Positions 20,162 to 29,545 of a stretch of DNA of 64,000 nucleotides are shown in pieces. Location: assembly GCF_016616425.1 (NCBI RefSeq), contig NZ_CP067101.1, positions 2,046,001 through 2,110,000 on the forward strand, read 5' to 3'. Position numbers and translations under genes: made by a program. Numbering within the stretch: the first letter of the stretch is position 1; each line of letters opens with the position of its first letter. Origin of the DNA: Bradyrhizobium diazoefficiens. Its GTDB lineage: Bacteria > Pseudomonadota > Alphaproteobacteria > Rhizobiales > Xanthobacteraceae. Below the pieces are notes generated by a model that saw only the letters and a list, made by a program, of their open reading frames with translations, made no database searches and was not told where the DNA came from.

Positions 20162-20946
20162 TGTCGCGCCCGATGCTGTTTGCGCTGCAAGTCCTGGTCG
20201 CGGTCATCTGCATCGTGCTGTGGCAAGTGCTGTCGACCGTTCCGGTGTTCGGCAAGATCCTGTTGCCGCCGTTCTTCTTCTCCAATCCGATCGACGTGTT
20301 CAGCCAGATCGTGAAGTGGTTCGCTTCCGGCGTGATCTGGCGGCATCTCGGCATCACGCTCGCGGAATCGATCCTCGCCTTCCTGATCGGGTCGCTCGGC
20401 GGCGTGCTGGTCGGCTTCTGGTTCGCACGCCAGCCGCTGGTCGCCGCGGTGTTCGACCCCTACGTCAAGATGGTCAACGCGCTGCCGCGCGTCGTGCTGG
20501 CGCCGATCTTCGCGCTGTGGCTGGGCCTCGGCATCTGGTCCAAGGTCGCGCTCGGCGTGACCTTGGTGTTCTTCATCGTGTTCTTCAACGTCTATCAGGG
20601 CGTGAAAGAGGTCAGCCGCACCGTGCTCGACAATGGCCGCATGCTCGGCATGAGCGAGCGGCAGTTGATGCGGCACGTCTATTGGCCCTCGGCGCTGTCC
20701 TGGATGTTCTCCTCGCTGCACACTTCGGTGGGCTTCGCCGTGGTCGGCGCGGTCGTCGGCGAATATCTGGGATCGGCGGCGGGGCTCGGCTATCTGATCC
20801 AGCAGGCCGAGGGCGTGTTCGATGTCGCCGGGGTGTTCGCCGGCATGTTCGTGCTGTCGGCCTTCGTCATCCTGATCGACTTTGCCGTCACGTTGGTCGA
20901 GCGGCGGCTGCTGGTCTGGCGGCCGACCGTGGACGGGCGCGGCTAG
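20161..20946 (+). CDS. ABC transporter permease (taurine/nitrate/sulfonate type)
   Basis: A 261-residue inner-membrane permease with about six helices and the BPD_transp_1 EAA-like loop (near residues 160-190, GRMLGMSERQLMRHVYWPSA). It pairs with the ATPase whose stop codon it overlaps (TGATG). The substrate is unknown; family members import taurine, alkanesulfonates, nitrate, pyrimidine precursors or aromatic compounds. Confidence 0.92.
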   Translation: MSRPMLFALQVLVAVICIVLWQVLSTVPVFGKILLPPFFFSNPIDVFSQIVKWFASGVIWRHLGITLAESILAFLIGSLGGVLVGFWFARQPLVAAVFDPYVKMVNALPRVVLAPIFALWLGLGIWSKVALGVTLVFFIVFFNVYQGVKEVSRTVLDNGRMLGMSERQLMRHVYWPSALSWMFSSLHTSVGFAVVGAVVGEYLGSAAGLGYLIQQAEGVFDVAGVFAGMFVLSAFVILIDFAVTLVERRLLVWRPTVDGRG

Positions 20947-21055
20947 AGGCAAAGGCCCGCCATGCGCCGAAAGCCCGGTAGCTGGCGTTGCCTGGCAGTG
21001 CTTCTCAAGCCGGCCCCGCTGCTCTATGGTGCCGCCGGCCGAACGGAGGAAACCA

Positions 21056-22081
21056 ATGAAGAACACGATTGCCAGGCTCGCCGCCGCGCTGCTCGCGCTG
21101 ACGCTCACCACCGGATTTGCCGCGGCGCAAAGCAAGGTCACCATCGCCGTCGGCGGCGGCTCCTGCCTGTGCTATCTGCCCACGGTGCTGGCCAAGCAGC
21201 TTGGCGAATACGACAAGGCCGGCCTCAGCGTCGAGCTGGTCGACCTCAAGGGCGGTTCGGACGCGCTGAAAGCCGTGCTCGGCGGCAGCGCCGACGTGGT
21301 CTCCGGCTATTTCGACCATTGCGTCAATCTGGCGGCCAAGAAGCAGGAGCTCAAGGCCTTCGTGGTCTATGACCGCTACCCCGGCCTCGTGCTCGTGGTC
21401 GCGCCCTCGCGCACCAACGACATCAAGTCGGTCAAGGATCTCGCCGGCAAGAAGGTGGGCGTCAGTGCGCCCGGCTCCTCCACCGACTTTTTCCTGAAAT
21501 ACATGCTCAAGAAGAACGGGGTCGATCCCACCAGCGCCGCTGTGATCGGCGTCGGCCTCGGCGCCACCGCCGTCGCCGCGATGGAGCAGGGGCAGATCGA
21601 TGCGGCCGTGATGCTCGACCCCTCCGTCACCGTGCTCCAGGGCAGCCACAAGGATCTGCGCATCCTCAGCGACACCCGTACGCAGAAGGATACGCTCGCG
21701 ACCTTCGGCGGCGAATATCCCGGTGGCGCGCTGTATTCGACGGCGGCATGGGTCAACGGCCACGAAAAGGAGACGCAGGCGCTCACCAACGCGATTCTCG
21801 CCACGCTCGCCTGGATCCATTCGCATTCGCCCGAGGAGATCATGGCGAAGATGCCGGAAGGGATGGTCGGCAATAACAAGGATCTCTATCTCGCCGCGCT
21901 GAAGAACACGATCCCGATGTACTCCGAGACCGGCAAGATGGACCCGAAGGGCGCGGACGCAGTGCTCGCAGTGTTCAGCGTCGGCTCGCCCGAGGTGGCC
22001 AATGCCAAGATCGACGTCAGCAAGACCTTCACCAACAAGTTCGTCGAACAGGCCAGGAAGACCACGGGGAATCCCAAATAG
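21056..22081 (+). CDS. ABC transporter substrate-binding protein (NMT1/TauA-like)
   Basis: A 341-residue periplasmic protein with an N-terminal signal peptide (cleavage near AAAQ, residue 24) followed by an NMT1/SsuA-like fold. A GGGSCLCYLP segment lies at the start of the mature protein, where such proteins bind ligand. ATG 21056 has an ideal CGGAGGAAACC upstream. It lies about 110 bases after its permease gene. The Cys pair in SCLCY near the ligand-facing loop is unusual for the family and may help define the substrate. Confidence 0.9.
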   Translation: MKNTIARLAAALLALTLTTGFAAAQSKVTIAVGGGSCLCYLPTVLAKQLGEYDKAGLSVELVDLKGGSDALKAVLGGSADVVSGYFDHCVNLAAKKQELKAFVVYDRYPGLVLVVAPSRTNDIKSVKDLAGKKVGVSAPGSSTDFFLKYMLKKNGVDPTSAAVIGVGLGATAVAAMEQGQIDAAVMLDPSVTVLQGSHKDLRILSDTRTQKDTLATFGGEYPGGALYSTAAWVNGHEKETQALTNAILATLAWIHSHSPEEIMAKMPEGMVGNNKDLYLAALKNTIPMYSETGKMDPKGADAVLAVFSVGSPEVANAKIDVSKTFTNKFVEQARKTTGNPK

Positions 22082-22110
22082 CCGACGTAAAGGCGTGGTC
22101 CTCGTCGCTC

Positions 22111-22815
22111 ATGACATCACCGATCATTCATCGCGTCACGACGCTTGATCTTGCCGTGCGGCCGATCACGTGGCCGTTCGCCGAGGAGCGGCGCGCCGAG
22201 ATCGCGGCGCATTTCGCCGAAAAGCAGCGCGAACGGCCGAAGATATGGAACGGCCGTGTCCTGCTCGGATGCGATCCCGTGTTCACGGACGGCCATTTCG
22301 CCTCGACCTATTTCGAGACCGATTTCGCAAGCTTCCTCGCCTGGCGCGACTGGAGCTTTCCCGGCCCTGCCGTGTTCAACGGCTTTGGCATGGGCGCGCT
22401 GCGCACGTCCGACGGCGCCTTCGTGATGGGCGAGATGGCGCAGCACACCGCCAATGCAGGCCGCATCTATTTCCCGTCGGGTACGCCCGATCTCGACGAT
22501 GTCAGGGACGGTGCGCTGGACCTTTCCGGCAGCGTCGTCCGCGAAATTGAGGAGGAGACCGGCCTGACCGTGGCGGACTATCGGGCTGAGCCGGACTGGC
22601 ACTGCATCGTCAGCGGTCCCACGATTGCGATGATGCAGGTGCTCAACCTGGACATGCCCGGCGATGTGGCCCGCGCCCGGATCGAAGCCAATCTCGCCCG
22701 CGAGGACGAGCCCGAATTGTCGGCCATTCATCTCGTGCGCGGGATGGGGGACCTTACGCCGACCATGCCGCGATTTGTCACGGCTTTTATCGAGCAGCAG
22801 TTCGCCTCGCGCTGA
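22111..22815 (+). CDS. Nudix-like hydrolase with a degenerate Nudix box
   Basis: A 234-residue cytoplasmic protein. REIEEETGL near residues 145-153 matches the core REUxEExGU of the Nudix box. The upstream glycine and glutamate of the full motif are not at the expected spacing, so the box is incomplete. Nudix enzymes hydrolyse nucleoside diphosphates linked to other moieties. The protein begins 29 bases after the binding-protein gene of the preceding ABC importer and may be co-transcribed with it. It may be a non-canonical Nudix hydrolase or a Nudix-fold protein without that activity. Confidence 0.65.
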   Translation: MTSPIIHRVTTLDLAVRPITWPFAEERRAEIAAHFAEKQRERPKIWNGRVLLGCDPVFTDGHFASTYFETDFASFLAWRDWSFPGPAVFNGFGMGALRTSDGAFVMGEMAQHTANAGRIYFPSGTPDLDDVRDGALDLSGSVVREIEEETGLTVADYRAEPDWHCIVSGPTIAMMQVLNLDMPGDVARARIEANLAREDEPELSAIHLVRGMGDLTPTMPRFVTAFIEQQFASR

Positions 22816-22909
22816 TGCGCGAGACTTGACATCGCTGCGCTCAGCCCATGTGATGGGCAAAAAGCAAAAGCAAAAAGAATGCAATGCACAATCGTCCAGG
22901 GAGGTTTTG

Positions 22910-24220
22910 ATGCGCCTGCGCATGGCTGCCCGCTTGGTACGTGGGCTGGTGGTCGCGGTTGCCGCGACGGGCTTGGCGGTCTCCGCACAGGCTCAGGAGA
23001 AGAAGATCAAGATCGGCGTCGTTTTTGATTTGACCGGACCTCTCGCCGGCGGCGGTTCCGAGCTCAACTATGTCGGCGCAAAGATCATTCTCGACCATTT
23101 CGCCAAGACCGGCGTCGAGGGCTACAAGGTCGAGGCGGTCTACGCCGATGCGCAGAGCAAGCCCGACATCGCCATCAACGAATCCGTGCGCCTGCTCGAA
23201 CAGGAGAAGGTCGACATGGTGCTCGGCTTCTTCTCTTCGGCGCAATGCGTGCCGGTGGCCGCCCGCGTCGAGCAGCTCAAGAAGTTCATGTGGATGACGA
23301 CCTGCATCTCGTCGGCCGTGTTCAACGGGAAGGGCTACAAATACGTGTTCCGCCCGCAGGCGAGCGGCGACCAGTTCGGCATGATGACGATGGACTTCAT
23401 CGCGCAGAACGCGAAGGAGAAGTTCGGCAAGGACCCGAAGGATCTGCGCGTCGCCATCATCCACGAGGACGGCGCTTACGGCGTCGACGTCTCCAAGGGC
23501 AACGAGGCCGGCGCGAAGAAGGCCGGCTTCAACGTCGTGCTCAAGGAAGGTTATTCGGCGACCGCGCCCGACCTGTCCCCGCTGGTGACCAAGCTGAAGC
23601 GCGCCAAGCCCGACGTGATCTTCCACACCGGCTACAACCCGGACATCACCCTGCTGCTCCGCCAGGCCCGCGAGCAAGGCCTGAAATTCGGCGCGCTGAT
23701 GGGGCATGGCGCGGGCTATGGCGTCTATGAAAAGTTGAAGGAAGGCATGGGGGCCGACGCCACCTATATCTTCAACACCGATCCGATCTCGATCTGGCTC
23801 GCCAACCAGAAGACCATGGATCCGAAGCTTCCGCCCGTCATCAAGATGATCGGCGAGGAGTTCGACAAGATCCGGCCCGGCGTTGCCATTCGCTCCGCCC
23901 ATGTCGGCATCGGTGCGTCCAACACCTACGTCTTCATGGCGGACGTGCTGCCGCGAGCGATCAAGAAGTACGGCGGCGTCGATCCCGAGGCGCTGCGCAA
24001 GGCGGCGCTCGACACCGACATCCCCGAGGGCGGCACCATGCTCGGCTTCGGCGTGAAGTTCTACGGCGAGGGCACGCCCATGGCCGGGCAGAACGAGCGC
24101 TCGTTCCCCGTCGTGATCCAGTATATCGACGACAAGTCCCATGTGGTGTGGCCGAAGAGCCAGGCGCAGCGTGACGCCGTGCTGCCGCTGCCGAAGGGCA
24201 CCACCTACAGCAACCAGTAG
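22910..24220 (+). CDS. Branched-chain amino acid-type ABC substrate-binding protein (LivK-like)
   Basis: A 436-residue periplasmic binding protein (Peripla_BP_6 fold) with a Sec signal peptide ending near AQAQ (residue 28). The mature N-terminus KIKIGVVFDLTGPLAGGG is typical of HAAT-family receptors. ATG 22910 follows a strong GGGAGG. It heads a five-gene importer (binding protein, two ATPases, two permeases). It is the same length as the orphan receptor at 45403-46713 and closely similar in layout, including the GYNPDITL and PLSGQNERS-like segments, so the two are paralogues. The ligand may be an amino acid, urea, or an aromatic or short-chain acid. Confidence 0.92.
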   Translation: MRLRMAARLVRGLVVAVAATGLAVSAQAQEKKIKIGVVFDLTGPLAGGGSELNYVGAKIILDHFAKTGVEGYKVEAVYADAQSKPDIAINESVRLLEQEKVDMVLGFFSSAQCVPVAARVEQLKKFMWMTTCISSAVFNGKGYKYVFRPQASGDQFGMMTMDFIAQNAKEKFGKDPKDLRVAIIHEDGAYGVDVSKGNEAGAKKAGFNVVLKEGYSATAPDLSPLVTKLKRAKPDVIFHTGYNPDITLLLRQAREQGLKFGALMGHGAGYGVYEKLKEGMGADATYIFNTDPISIWLANQKTMDPKLPPVIKMIGEEFDKIRPGVAIRSAHVGIGASNTYVFMADVLPRAIKKYGGVDPEALRKAALDTDIPEGGTMLGFGVKFYGEGTPMAGQNERSFPVVIQYIDDKSHVVWPKSQAQRDAVLPLPKGTTYSNQ

Positions 24221-24235
24221 CAGCGGAGGGCTTTG

Positions 24236-25003
24236 GTGCTGCAAGTCAGCGGGCTGGTGAAGCGGTTCGGCGGCTTCACCGCGGTCAACAACGTGTCGTT
24301 TCGGGTCGATCAGGGCGAGATCCTCGGCCTGATCGGGCCCAACGGCTCGGGTAAGAGCACGATCTTCAACATGCTCTCCGGCACGCTGGCGCCGACATCG
24401 GGCTCGATCCTGTTCGGCGGCTCCGAGATCGCGGGCCTTGCGCCGCATCGGATCATCAACCGCGGTATCGGCCGCACCTTTCAGATTCCGCGGCCGTTCC
24501 GCCGTCTGACGATCTTCGAGAACGTCGCGCTCGCCGGCTTTTACGGCCAGGGCCGCCACAGCCGTGCCAGAGCGGAAGAAGCGGCCGAGCGATCGTTGGC
24601 GATGGTCGGCCTGCCGACGGATCGCCATGCCAGCGTCGATGGTTTGGGCGCGGCCGGTCTGAAGAAGCTCGAACTGGCCAAGGCGCTCGCGACCGCGCCC
24701 AAGCTGCTGCTCGCCGACGAGAGCCTCGGCGGCCTCGACGAGACCGAGATGGACCAAGCGGCCGACATGCTGCGCAATATTCGCGACGAGCTCGGCATCA
24801 CCATCATCTGGGTCGAGCACATCATGGGCGTCTTGATGCGCGTCGTCGACCGCGTCATGGTGCTCGATCACGGCGAGAAGATTTCGGAAGGCTTGCCGAG
24901 CGCGGTAGCAGGCGACCCGCGCGTGATCGAGGTCTATCTCGGCACCGATGCCGAGACCACGCAGGCCGCGGCCGCCGAAGCGCGCCGCCGCGCGGGAGGC
25001 TAG
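24236..25003 (+). CDS. Liv-type ABC transporter ATP-binding protein (LivG-like)
   Basis: A 255-residue ATPase with Walker A GPNGSGKS, the LivG-typical IGRTFQIPRPF segment and Walker B LLLADESLGGLDE. The usual LSGGQ signature is replaced by GLGAAGLKKLELAKA. Such weak signatures occur in some LivG proteins, but this one is strongly altered. GTG 24236 is preferred to TTG 24233 because GGAGGG at 24225-24230 is better spaced. It works with the LivF-like ATPase that starts 3 bases after its stop. Confidence 0.9.
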   Translation: MLQVSGLVKRFGGFTAVNNVSFRVDQGEILGLIGPNGSGKSTIFNMLSGTLAPTSGSILFGGSEIAGLAPHRIINRGIGRTFQIPRPFRRLTIFENVALAGFYGQGRHSRARAEEAAERSLAMVGLPTDRHASVDGLGAAGLKKLELAKALATAPKLLLADESLGGLDETEMDQAADMLRNIRDELGITIIWVEHIMGVLMRVVDRVMVLDHGEKISEGLPSAVAGDPRVIEVYLGTDAETTQAAAAEARRRAGG

Positions 25004-25006
25004 ACG

Positions 25007-25711
25007 ATGCTGGAGCTCCGCGCCGTCAACGCCGGCTATGGCACGTTCCAGGCGCTGTTCGACGTCAATCTCGACGTCAAGGCCGGCGAGGCCGTCGGCG
25101 TCATCGGCCCGAACGGTGCCGGCAAGACCACCCTGATGCGCGTCATCTCCGGCCTGATCCGCCCCTCGCGCGGGTCGATCCGGATGGAGGGCGCGGATGT
25201 CGTGGCGACGCCGCCGCACAAGATCGTCAGCCTCGGCATTGCGCATGTGCCGGAAAACCGGCGGCTGTTTCCGCAGCTCTCGGTCGATGACAATCTCAAG
25301 ATGGGTGCCTTCATGAAGGAGGCGCGCGGTCATTATGCCGAGCGGGTGGAGGTCGTGTTCGACCTGTTTCCGCGCCTGAAGGAGCGGCGCCACCAGATGG
25401 CCGGAACCATGTCCGGCGGCGAGCAGCAGATGTGCGCGATCGGCCGCGCGCTGATGTCCAATCCAAAACTGCTGCTGCTCGACGAGCCGTCGGCGGGTCT
25501 GGCGCCGGTCGTGGTGCAGCAGGTGTTCGAGCTGGTGAAGCGGATTCGCGCCAGCGGGCTCACGGTGCTGATCGTCGAGCAGAACGTGCAACAGGTGCTG
25601 AAAGTGGTCGACCGCGCCTATCTGATCGAAGCAGGGACGATCAGGGCGTCCGGCAGCTCGGCCGAGATGCTGGCGAGCGACACGGTCAAGGAAGCGTATC
25701 TCGGGGTGTGA
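25007..25711 (+). CDS. Liv-type ABC transporter ATP-binding protein (LivF-like)
   Basis: A 234-residue ATPase with Walker A GPNGAGKT, the LivF hallmark HVPENRRLFPQLSV, signature MSGGEQQM, Walker B LLLDEPSAGLAP and an H-loop VEQNVQQ. All catalytic elements are intact, in contrast to its LivG partner. It is tightly packed with its neighbours in the importer operon. Confidence 0.93.
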   Translation: MLELRAVNAGYGTFQALFDVNLDVKAGEAVGVIGPNGAGKTTLMRVISGLIRPSRGSIRMEGADVVATPPHKIVSLGIAHVPENRRLFPQLSVDDNLKMGAFMKEARGHYAERVEVVFDLFPRLKERRHQMAGTMSGGEQQMCAIGRALMSNPKLLLLDEPSAGLAPVVVQQVFELVKRIRASGLTVLIVEQNVQQVLKVVDRAYLIEAGTIRASGSSAEMLASDTVKEAYLGV

Positions 25712-25724
25712 GGGTCATGCAGGC

Positions 25725-26606
25725 ATGCAAGCATTCTTGGACATATTCGACATCTACCTGCTGGAGGCCGTGATCAACGGCATCCTGCTCGGCGGCGTGC
25801 TGGCGCTGCTCGCGCTCGGGCTCAATCTGATCTTCGGCGTCATCGACGTGACCTGGATCTGCTATGCCGAGCTCGTGATGATCGGCATGTACGCCATGTA
25901 TTTCATGGTGCAGGTTTACGGCTTCAGTTATTTCATTGCGGCGCCTCTCACCATCCTGCTGGTCGCGATGCTCGGCGCGGCGCTGCATTACCTCGTGATC
26001 GCGCCGCTATTGACCGCGCCGCCGATCAACCAGCTGCTGGCCACCGGCGGTGTTCTGTTCGTGCTCCAGAGCTTTGCCACCGTCGCCTTCGGCATCGACT
26101 TCCGCAATCTCGGCATCCGCCTGCCGGTGCTCGCCTTCGGCGACATGAACTTCAGTTACGCGCGACTCCTGTCATTTCTCGCCGCGCTGGCCGGCATGGT
26201 CGCGGTCTACCTGTTCATGACACGTACCTTCACCGGCACCGCGATCCGCGCCATCTCGCAGGACCGGCAGATCATGGCGCTGATGGGCGTCGACACCAAG
26301 CGGATCTATCTCATCACCTCGGCAATCGGCGGCGGGCTGGCGGGGCTGGCCGCCTGCCTGCTGGTGCTGCAATATGACGTGCACCCCTTCGTCGGGCTGT
26401 CCTTCGGACCGATCACTTTCCTGATCTGCGTGCTCGGCGGCCTCGGCAATTTCATCGGCGGCTTCATCGCCGCCTTCGTGTTCGCCGAGATCATCTCGCT
26501 CGGCGGCCTGTTCTCCGATCTGGAATGGGGCTACGTGCTCGCCTTCGCCTTCTTCATCGTGATGATGTTCATCCGGCCCGCGGGCCTGCTCGCGAGGCGC
26601 CGATGA
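25725..26606 (+). CDS. Liv-type ABC transporter permease (LivH-like)
   Basis: A 293-residue inner-membrane permease with about eight helices. It contains the LivH-type segment ALGLNLIFGVIDVTWICYAELVMIG and the conserved GGLGN loop near residue 240. The more common NLAHG motif after helix 1 reads as VTWICYAE, an unusual variant. Its stop overlaps the start of the LivM-like gene. Confidence 0.92.
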   Translation: MQAFLDIFDIYLLEAVINGILLGGVLALLALGLNLIFGVIDVTWICYAELVMIGMYAMYFMVQVYGFSYFIAAPLTILLVAMLGAALHYLVIAPLLTAPPINQLLATGGVLFVLQSFATVAFGIDFRNLGIRLPVLAFGDMNFSYARLLSFLAALAGMVAVYLFMTRTFTGTAIRAISQDRQIMALMGVDTKRIYLITSAIGGGLAGLAACLLVLQYDVHPFVGLSFGPITFLICVLGGLGNFIGGFIAAFVFAEIISLGGLFSDLEWGYVLAFAFFIVMMFIRPAGLLARRR

Positions 26607-27622
26607 CGGGGCAGGGCCGGCTTGCAGCATGGGGGATAGGGCTGACGGCGCTGGTCGCGCTGCCCTTCGTCTATCGCGACCCCTATCATCTGCACATTTT
26701 GGTGCTGATCCTGATCTGGTCGTTCGCCTACACTTCCTGGTCGATGATGGGACGGTTCGGCCTGGTCTCGCTGGGCCATGGCGGCTTCATGGGGATCGGT
26801 GCCTATGTCACCGCGCTCTTGTGGAATCATCTTGGGCTGTCGCCCTGGATCGGCATTCCCGTCAGCATGGTCGCGGCCGGCGCGCTGGCGCTGATCGTCG
26901 GCTATCCCTGCTTCCGTTTCCGTATCACCGGACACTATTTCGTGCTGGTGACGCTGGCGCTCTCCGGCATCGTGCTCCAGGTCATCACCGCAACGCGTGA
27001 CTACACCGGCGGCTCGCTGGGTTATACGCCGAACCGGGCATCCAGCAACGGATTGCTGGCGCTGCAATTCGACGACAAGACGACCTGGTACCTGATCGCG
27101 CTCGGGATCTGGCTGTTCGGCATCGTGATCTGGCACTGGGTCGATCGCAGCATGGCCCGCTATGCGCTGGAAGCGATCTCGGAGGACGAGGACGCGGCGG
27201 CCGCCGCCGGCGTCGACGTTACCGCGGAGAAGCTGAAGATCACGCTAATCAGCGCCCTGATGACGGCGCTCGCGGGCGCGATCTACTGCCAGTACCAGAT
27301 GTTCATCACGCCCGACACCGTCAGCGGCATCGCGGTGTCGCTCCAGATGGTGTTCGCGGCCATCGTCGGCGGCCTGTTCGTCTCGCTCGGACCGACCTTC
27401 GGCGCCGTGATCACCATCCTGCTGGCGGAGACCCTTCGGATCGGCTTCGGCACCAGGGCGGTCGGCTGGGACAATCTCGTCTACGGCGTGCTGCTCGTGC
27501 TTTTCATCATATTCCTTCCCAAGGGCATCCTTGGTAGCGTGCTCGACCGATTGAAGCCGCAACGCAAGGTGCCCCGCGCTCATGAGCAAGAAGCCGTCCA
27601 GATCGCTCGCCCAGGAGCTTGA
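26603..27622 (+). CDS. Liv-type ABC transporter permease (LivM-like)
   Basis: A 339-residue inner-membrane permease of the LivM type, with FGLVSLGHGGFMGIGAY after the first helices and an IVGGLFVSLGP loop near residue 255. ATG 26603 overlaps the previous stop (ATGA). The 3' end overlaps 41 bases of the next gene, ppk2, in another frame, so expression of the two is probably coupled. It completes the five-gene importer starting at 22910. Confidence 0.92.
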   Translation: MTGQGRLAAWGIGLTALVALPFVYRDPYHLHILVLILIWSFAYTSWSMMGRFGLVSLGHGGFMGIGAYVTALLWNHLGLSPWIGIPVSMVAAGALALIVGYPCFRFRITGHYFVLVTLALSGIVLQVITATRDYTGGSLGYTPNRASSNGLLALQFDDKTTWYLIALGIWLFGIVIWHWVDRSMARYALEAISEDEDAAAAAGVDVTAEKLKITLISALMTALAGAIYCQYQMFITPDTVSGIAVSLQMVFAAIVGGLFVSLGPTFGAVITILLAETLRIGFGTRAVGWDNLVYGVLLVLFIIFLPKGILGSVLDRLKPQRKVPRAHEQEAVQIARPGA

Positions 27623-28511
27623 CCGCTACATCACGCCATTCCGCTATGATGGATCGGGCAAGTTTCATCTCAAGGCCCACAAGACCAATGAGAAGGGCGA
27701 TCTCGACAAGGAGAAGGCGCAGGCGATCCTCGAGGCCAACAAGGAGCGGCTGATCGAGTTTCAGGAGAAGCTCTATGCCCAGGACCGCTGGTCGCTCCTG
27801 ATCGTATTTCAGGCCATGGATGCCGGCGGCAAGGACTCGGCGATCAAGGCGATCTTCGAGGGCATCAACCCGCAGGGTTGCGAGGTCACGGCCTTCAAGG
27901 CGCCGAGCAGCAAGGAGCTCGACCACGACTTCCTCTGGCGCCACGTGATCGCGCTGCCCGAGCGCGGGCGCATCGGCATCTTCAACCGCTCGCATTACGA
28001 GGAGTGCCTGGTGACGCGCGTGCACCCGGAGATTCTCGCCAAGGAGAAGTTGCCGCGAAAGCTCCTCACCAAGAACATCTGGAGGGAACGGTTCGAGGAC
28101 ATCTCCGCCTTCGAGCGCTATCTTTGCCGCAACGGCACCGTCGTACTAAAGTTCTTCCTCAATGTCTCCAGGGACGAGCAGCGCGAGCGCTTCCTCGACC
28201 GGCTGGAACAGCCGGCCAAGCAGTGGAAGTTCTCGATGGGCGACATCAAGGAGCGCGCGCTGTGGCCGCGCTACCAGGCGGTGTACCAGGACATCGTGCG
28301 CCACACCGCAACGTCTCACGCGCCGTGGTACGTCGTGCCGGCCGACCACAAATGGTTCGCGCGCGTCGTGATCGGCTCGGTAATCAATGCTGCGCTCGAA
28401 AAGCTGGACCTGCGCTTCCCGCGTGCCGACAAGGCCTCGCTGGCGGAGTTTGCGCAGGTGCGCAAGGCGCTGGAGAAAGAAGGCAGGGGAGGCAACAAGC
28501 GGGCAAAATGA
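27582..28511 (+). CDS. ppk2: Polyphosphate kinase 2 family protein (polyphosphate:nucleotide phosphotransferase)
   Basis: Transfers phosphate between inorganic polyphosphate and nucleotides. The 309-residue protein has the PPK2 Walker A-like AMDAGGKDS near residues 73-81, the FKAPSSKELDHDFLWR segment, and the Walker B-like FNRSHYEE. The single-domain architecture and these segments fit the group that phosphorylates NMP and/or NDP (often called class III). The start codon lies 41 bases inside the LivM-like gene and the stop overlaps the patatin gene. This linkage of an importer, polyP-driven nucleotide phosphorylation and a lipase is unusual. Confidence 0.92.
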   Translation: MSKKPSRSLAQELDRYITPFRYDGSGKFHLKAHKTNEKGDLDKEKAQAILEANKERLIEFQEKLYAQDRWSLLIVFQAMDAGGKDSAIKAIFEGINPQGCEVTAFKAPSSKELDHDFLWRHVIALPERGRIGIFNRSHYEECLVTRVHPEILAKEKLPRKLLTKNIWRERFEDISAFERYLCRNGTVVLKFFLNVSRDEQRERFLDRLEQPAKQWKFSMGDIKERALWPRYQAVYQDIVRHTATSHAPWYVVPADHKWFARVVIGSVINAALEKLDLRFPRADKASLAEFAQVRKALEKEGRGGNKRAK

Positions 28512-29545
28512 CAGCCGACAGGACCGCGAACCGCAAGAACGTCAACTTCGCGCTCCAGAGCGGCGGCGCGCATGGCGCCTTCGTCTGGGGCGTGCTCGAC
28601 CAGGTGCTCGAGGACGGCAGGCTAGCCATCGAGGCGATCAGCGCCACCAGCGCCGGCGCCATGAATGCGGTGGCGATGGCCTCGGGCATGGCGAACGGGG
28701 GCGTGGACGCAGCGCGACAAAGCCTGCACGCGTTCTGGTACGAAGTGTCTCGCATGGATAAGGCGTACGATCTGCTCTCGCCGCTCAACCAGTGGATCCA
28801 GGCCCTGAAGCTGCCGCCGGAATATCACCCGGTCCACGCCTTCATCCACACGCTGACGCATACGCTGCCGCCGAATCTGCTCAATCCCTTCCACTTCAAT
28901 CCGCTTCGCTCGCTGCTGCAGCGCGTGGTCGATTTCGACCGGCTCAATTCCTCGGCGGAGGCGCCGCAGCTGTTCCTCAACGCCACCAACGTCCGCACCG
29001 GCAAGATCAAGGTGTTCCAGAGCCCGCAGCTCACCGCGGAAACCGTGCTCGCCTCGGCCTGCCTGCCGCCGTATTTTCAGGCCGTGGAGATCGACGGCGA
29101 GCATTATTGGGATGGCGGCTATCTCGGCAATCCCGCAATCTATCCGCTGATCTACCGCAAGGGTAGCCATGACGTCGTCATTGTGCAGGTCACGGCGATC
29201 CGTCGCGATGAACTGCCGACCAGTGCGGCCGACGTCCTCCACCGCATCAACGAGATCAGCTTCAATTCATCCCTGATGCGCGAGATGCGCGCGATCGGCT
29301 TCGCGACGCGGCTGATCGACGACGGCGAGCTCGACAGCGACAGGCATAGCCGCATGTACATGCACTGGATCGGCAACGATCAGCTGATGTCGCAGCTCGG
29401 CACGGCCACGCAATTCCATCCCGAATGGAGCCTGTTATGCCGCCTGCGCGATGAGGGACGTGCGGCGGCGCAAAGCTGGCTGGCGCAAAATTTCGAGCGG
29501 ATCGGAAGGTCCTCGACGGTCGATCTGGCAGACATGTTCCTCTAG
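28508..29545 (+). CDS. Patatin-like phospholipase
   Basis: A 345-residue acyl hydrolase of the patatin family. It has the glycine-rich oxyanion-hole segment SGGAHGAF near residues 18-25, the nucleophile elbow with Ser in SATSAGAMNA (variant of GxSxG: A-T-S-A-G), and the dyad Asp in DGGYLGNP near residue 204. No signal peptide is seen, so it is cytoplasmic or peripheral. It may hydrolyse phospholipids or, as in related proteins, polyhydroxyalkanoate-associated esters. ATG 28508 overlaps the ppk2 stop (ATGA), which marks the two as one translation unit. Confidence 0.9.
   Translation: MTADRTANRKNVNFALQSGGAHGAFVWGVLDQVLEDGRLAIEAISATSAGAMNAVAMASGMANGGVDAARQSLHAFWYEVSRMDKAYDLLSPLNQWIQALKLPPEYHPVHAFIHTLTHTLPPNLLNPFHFNPLRSLLQRVVDFDRLNSSAEAPQLFLNATNVRTGKIKVFQSPQLTAETVLASACLPPYFQAVEIDGEHYWDGGYLGNPAIYPLIYRKGSHDVVIVQVTAIRRDELPTSAADVLHRINEISFNSSLMREMRAIGFATRLIDDGELDSDRHSRMYMHWIGNDQLMSQLGTATQFHPEWSLLCRLRDEGRAAAQSWLAQNFERIGRSSTVDLADMFL

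Noticed and set aside
22841..25591. 916-codon minus-strand frame opposite the Liv receptor and ATPases
   Set aside because: Composition is that of antisense DNA (Arg, His, Leu, Asp) and it spans three real genes on the other strand.
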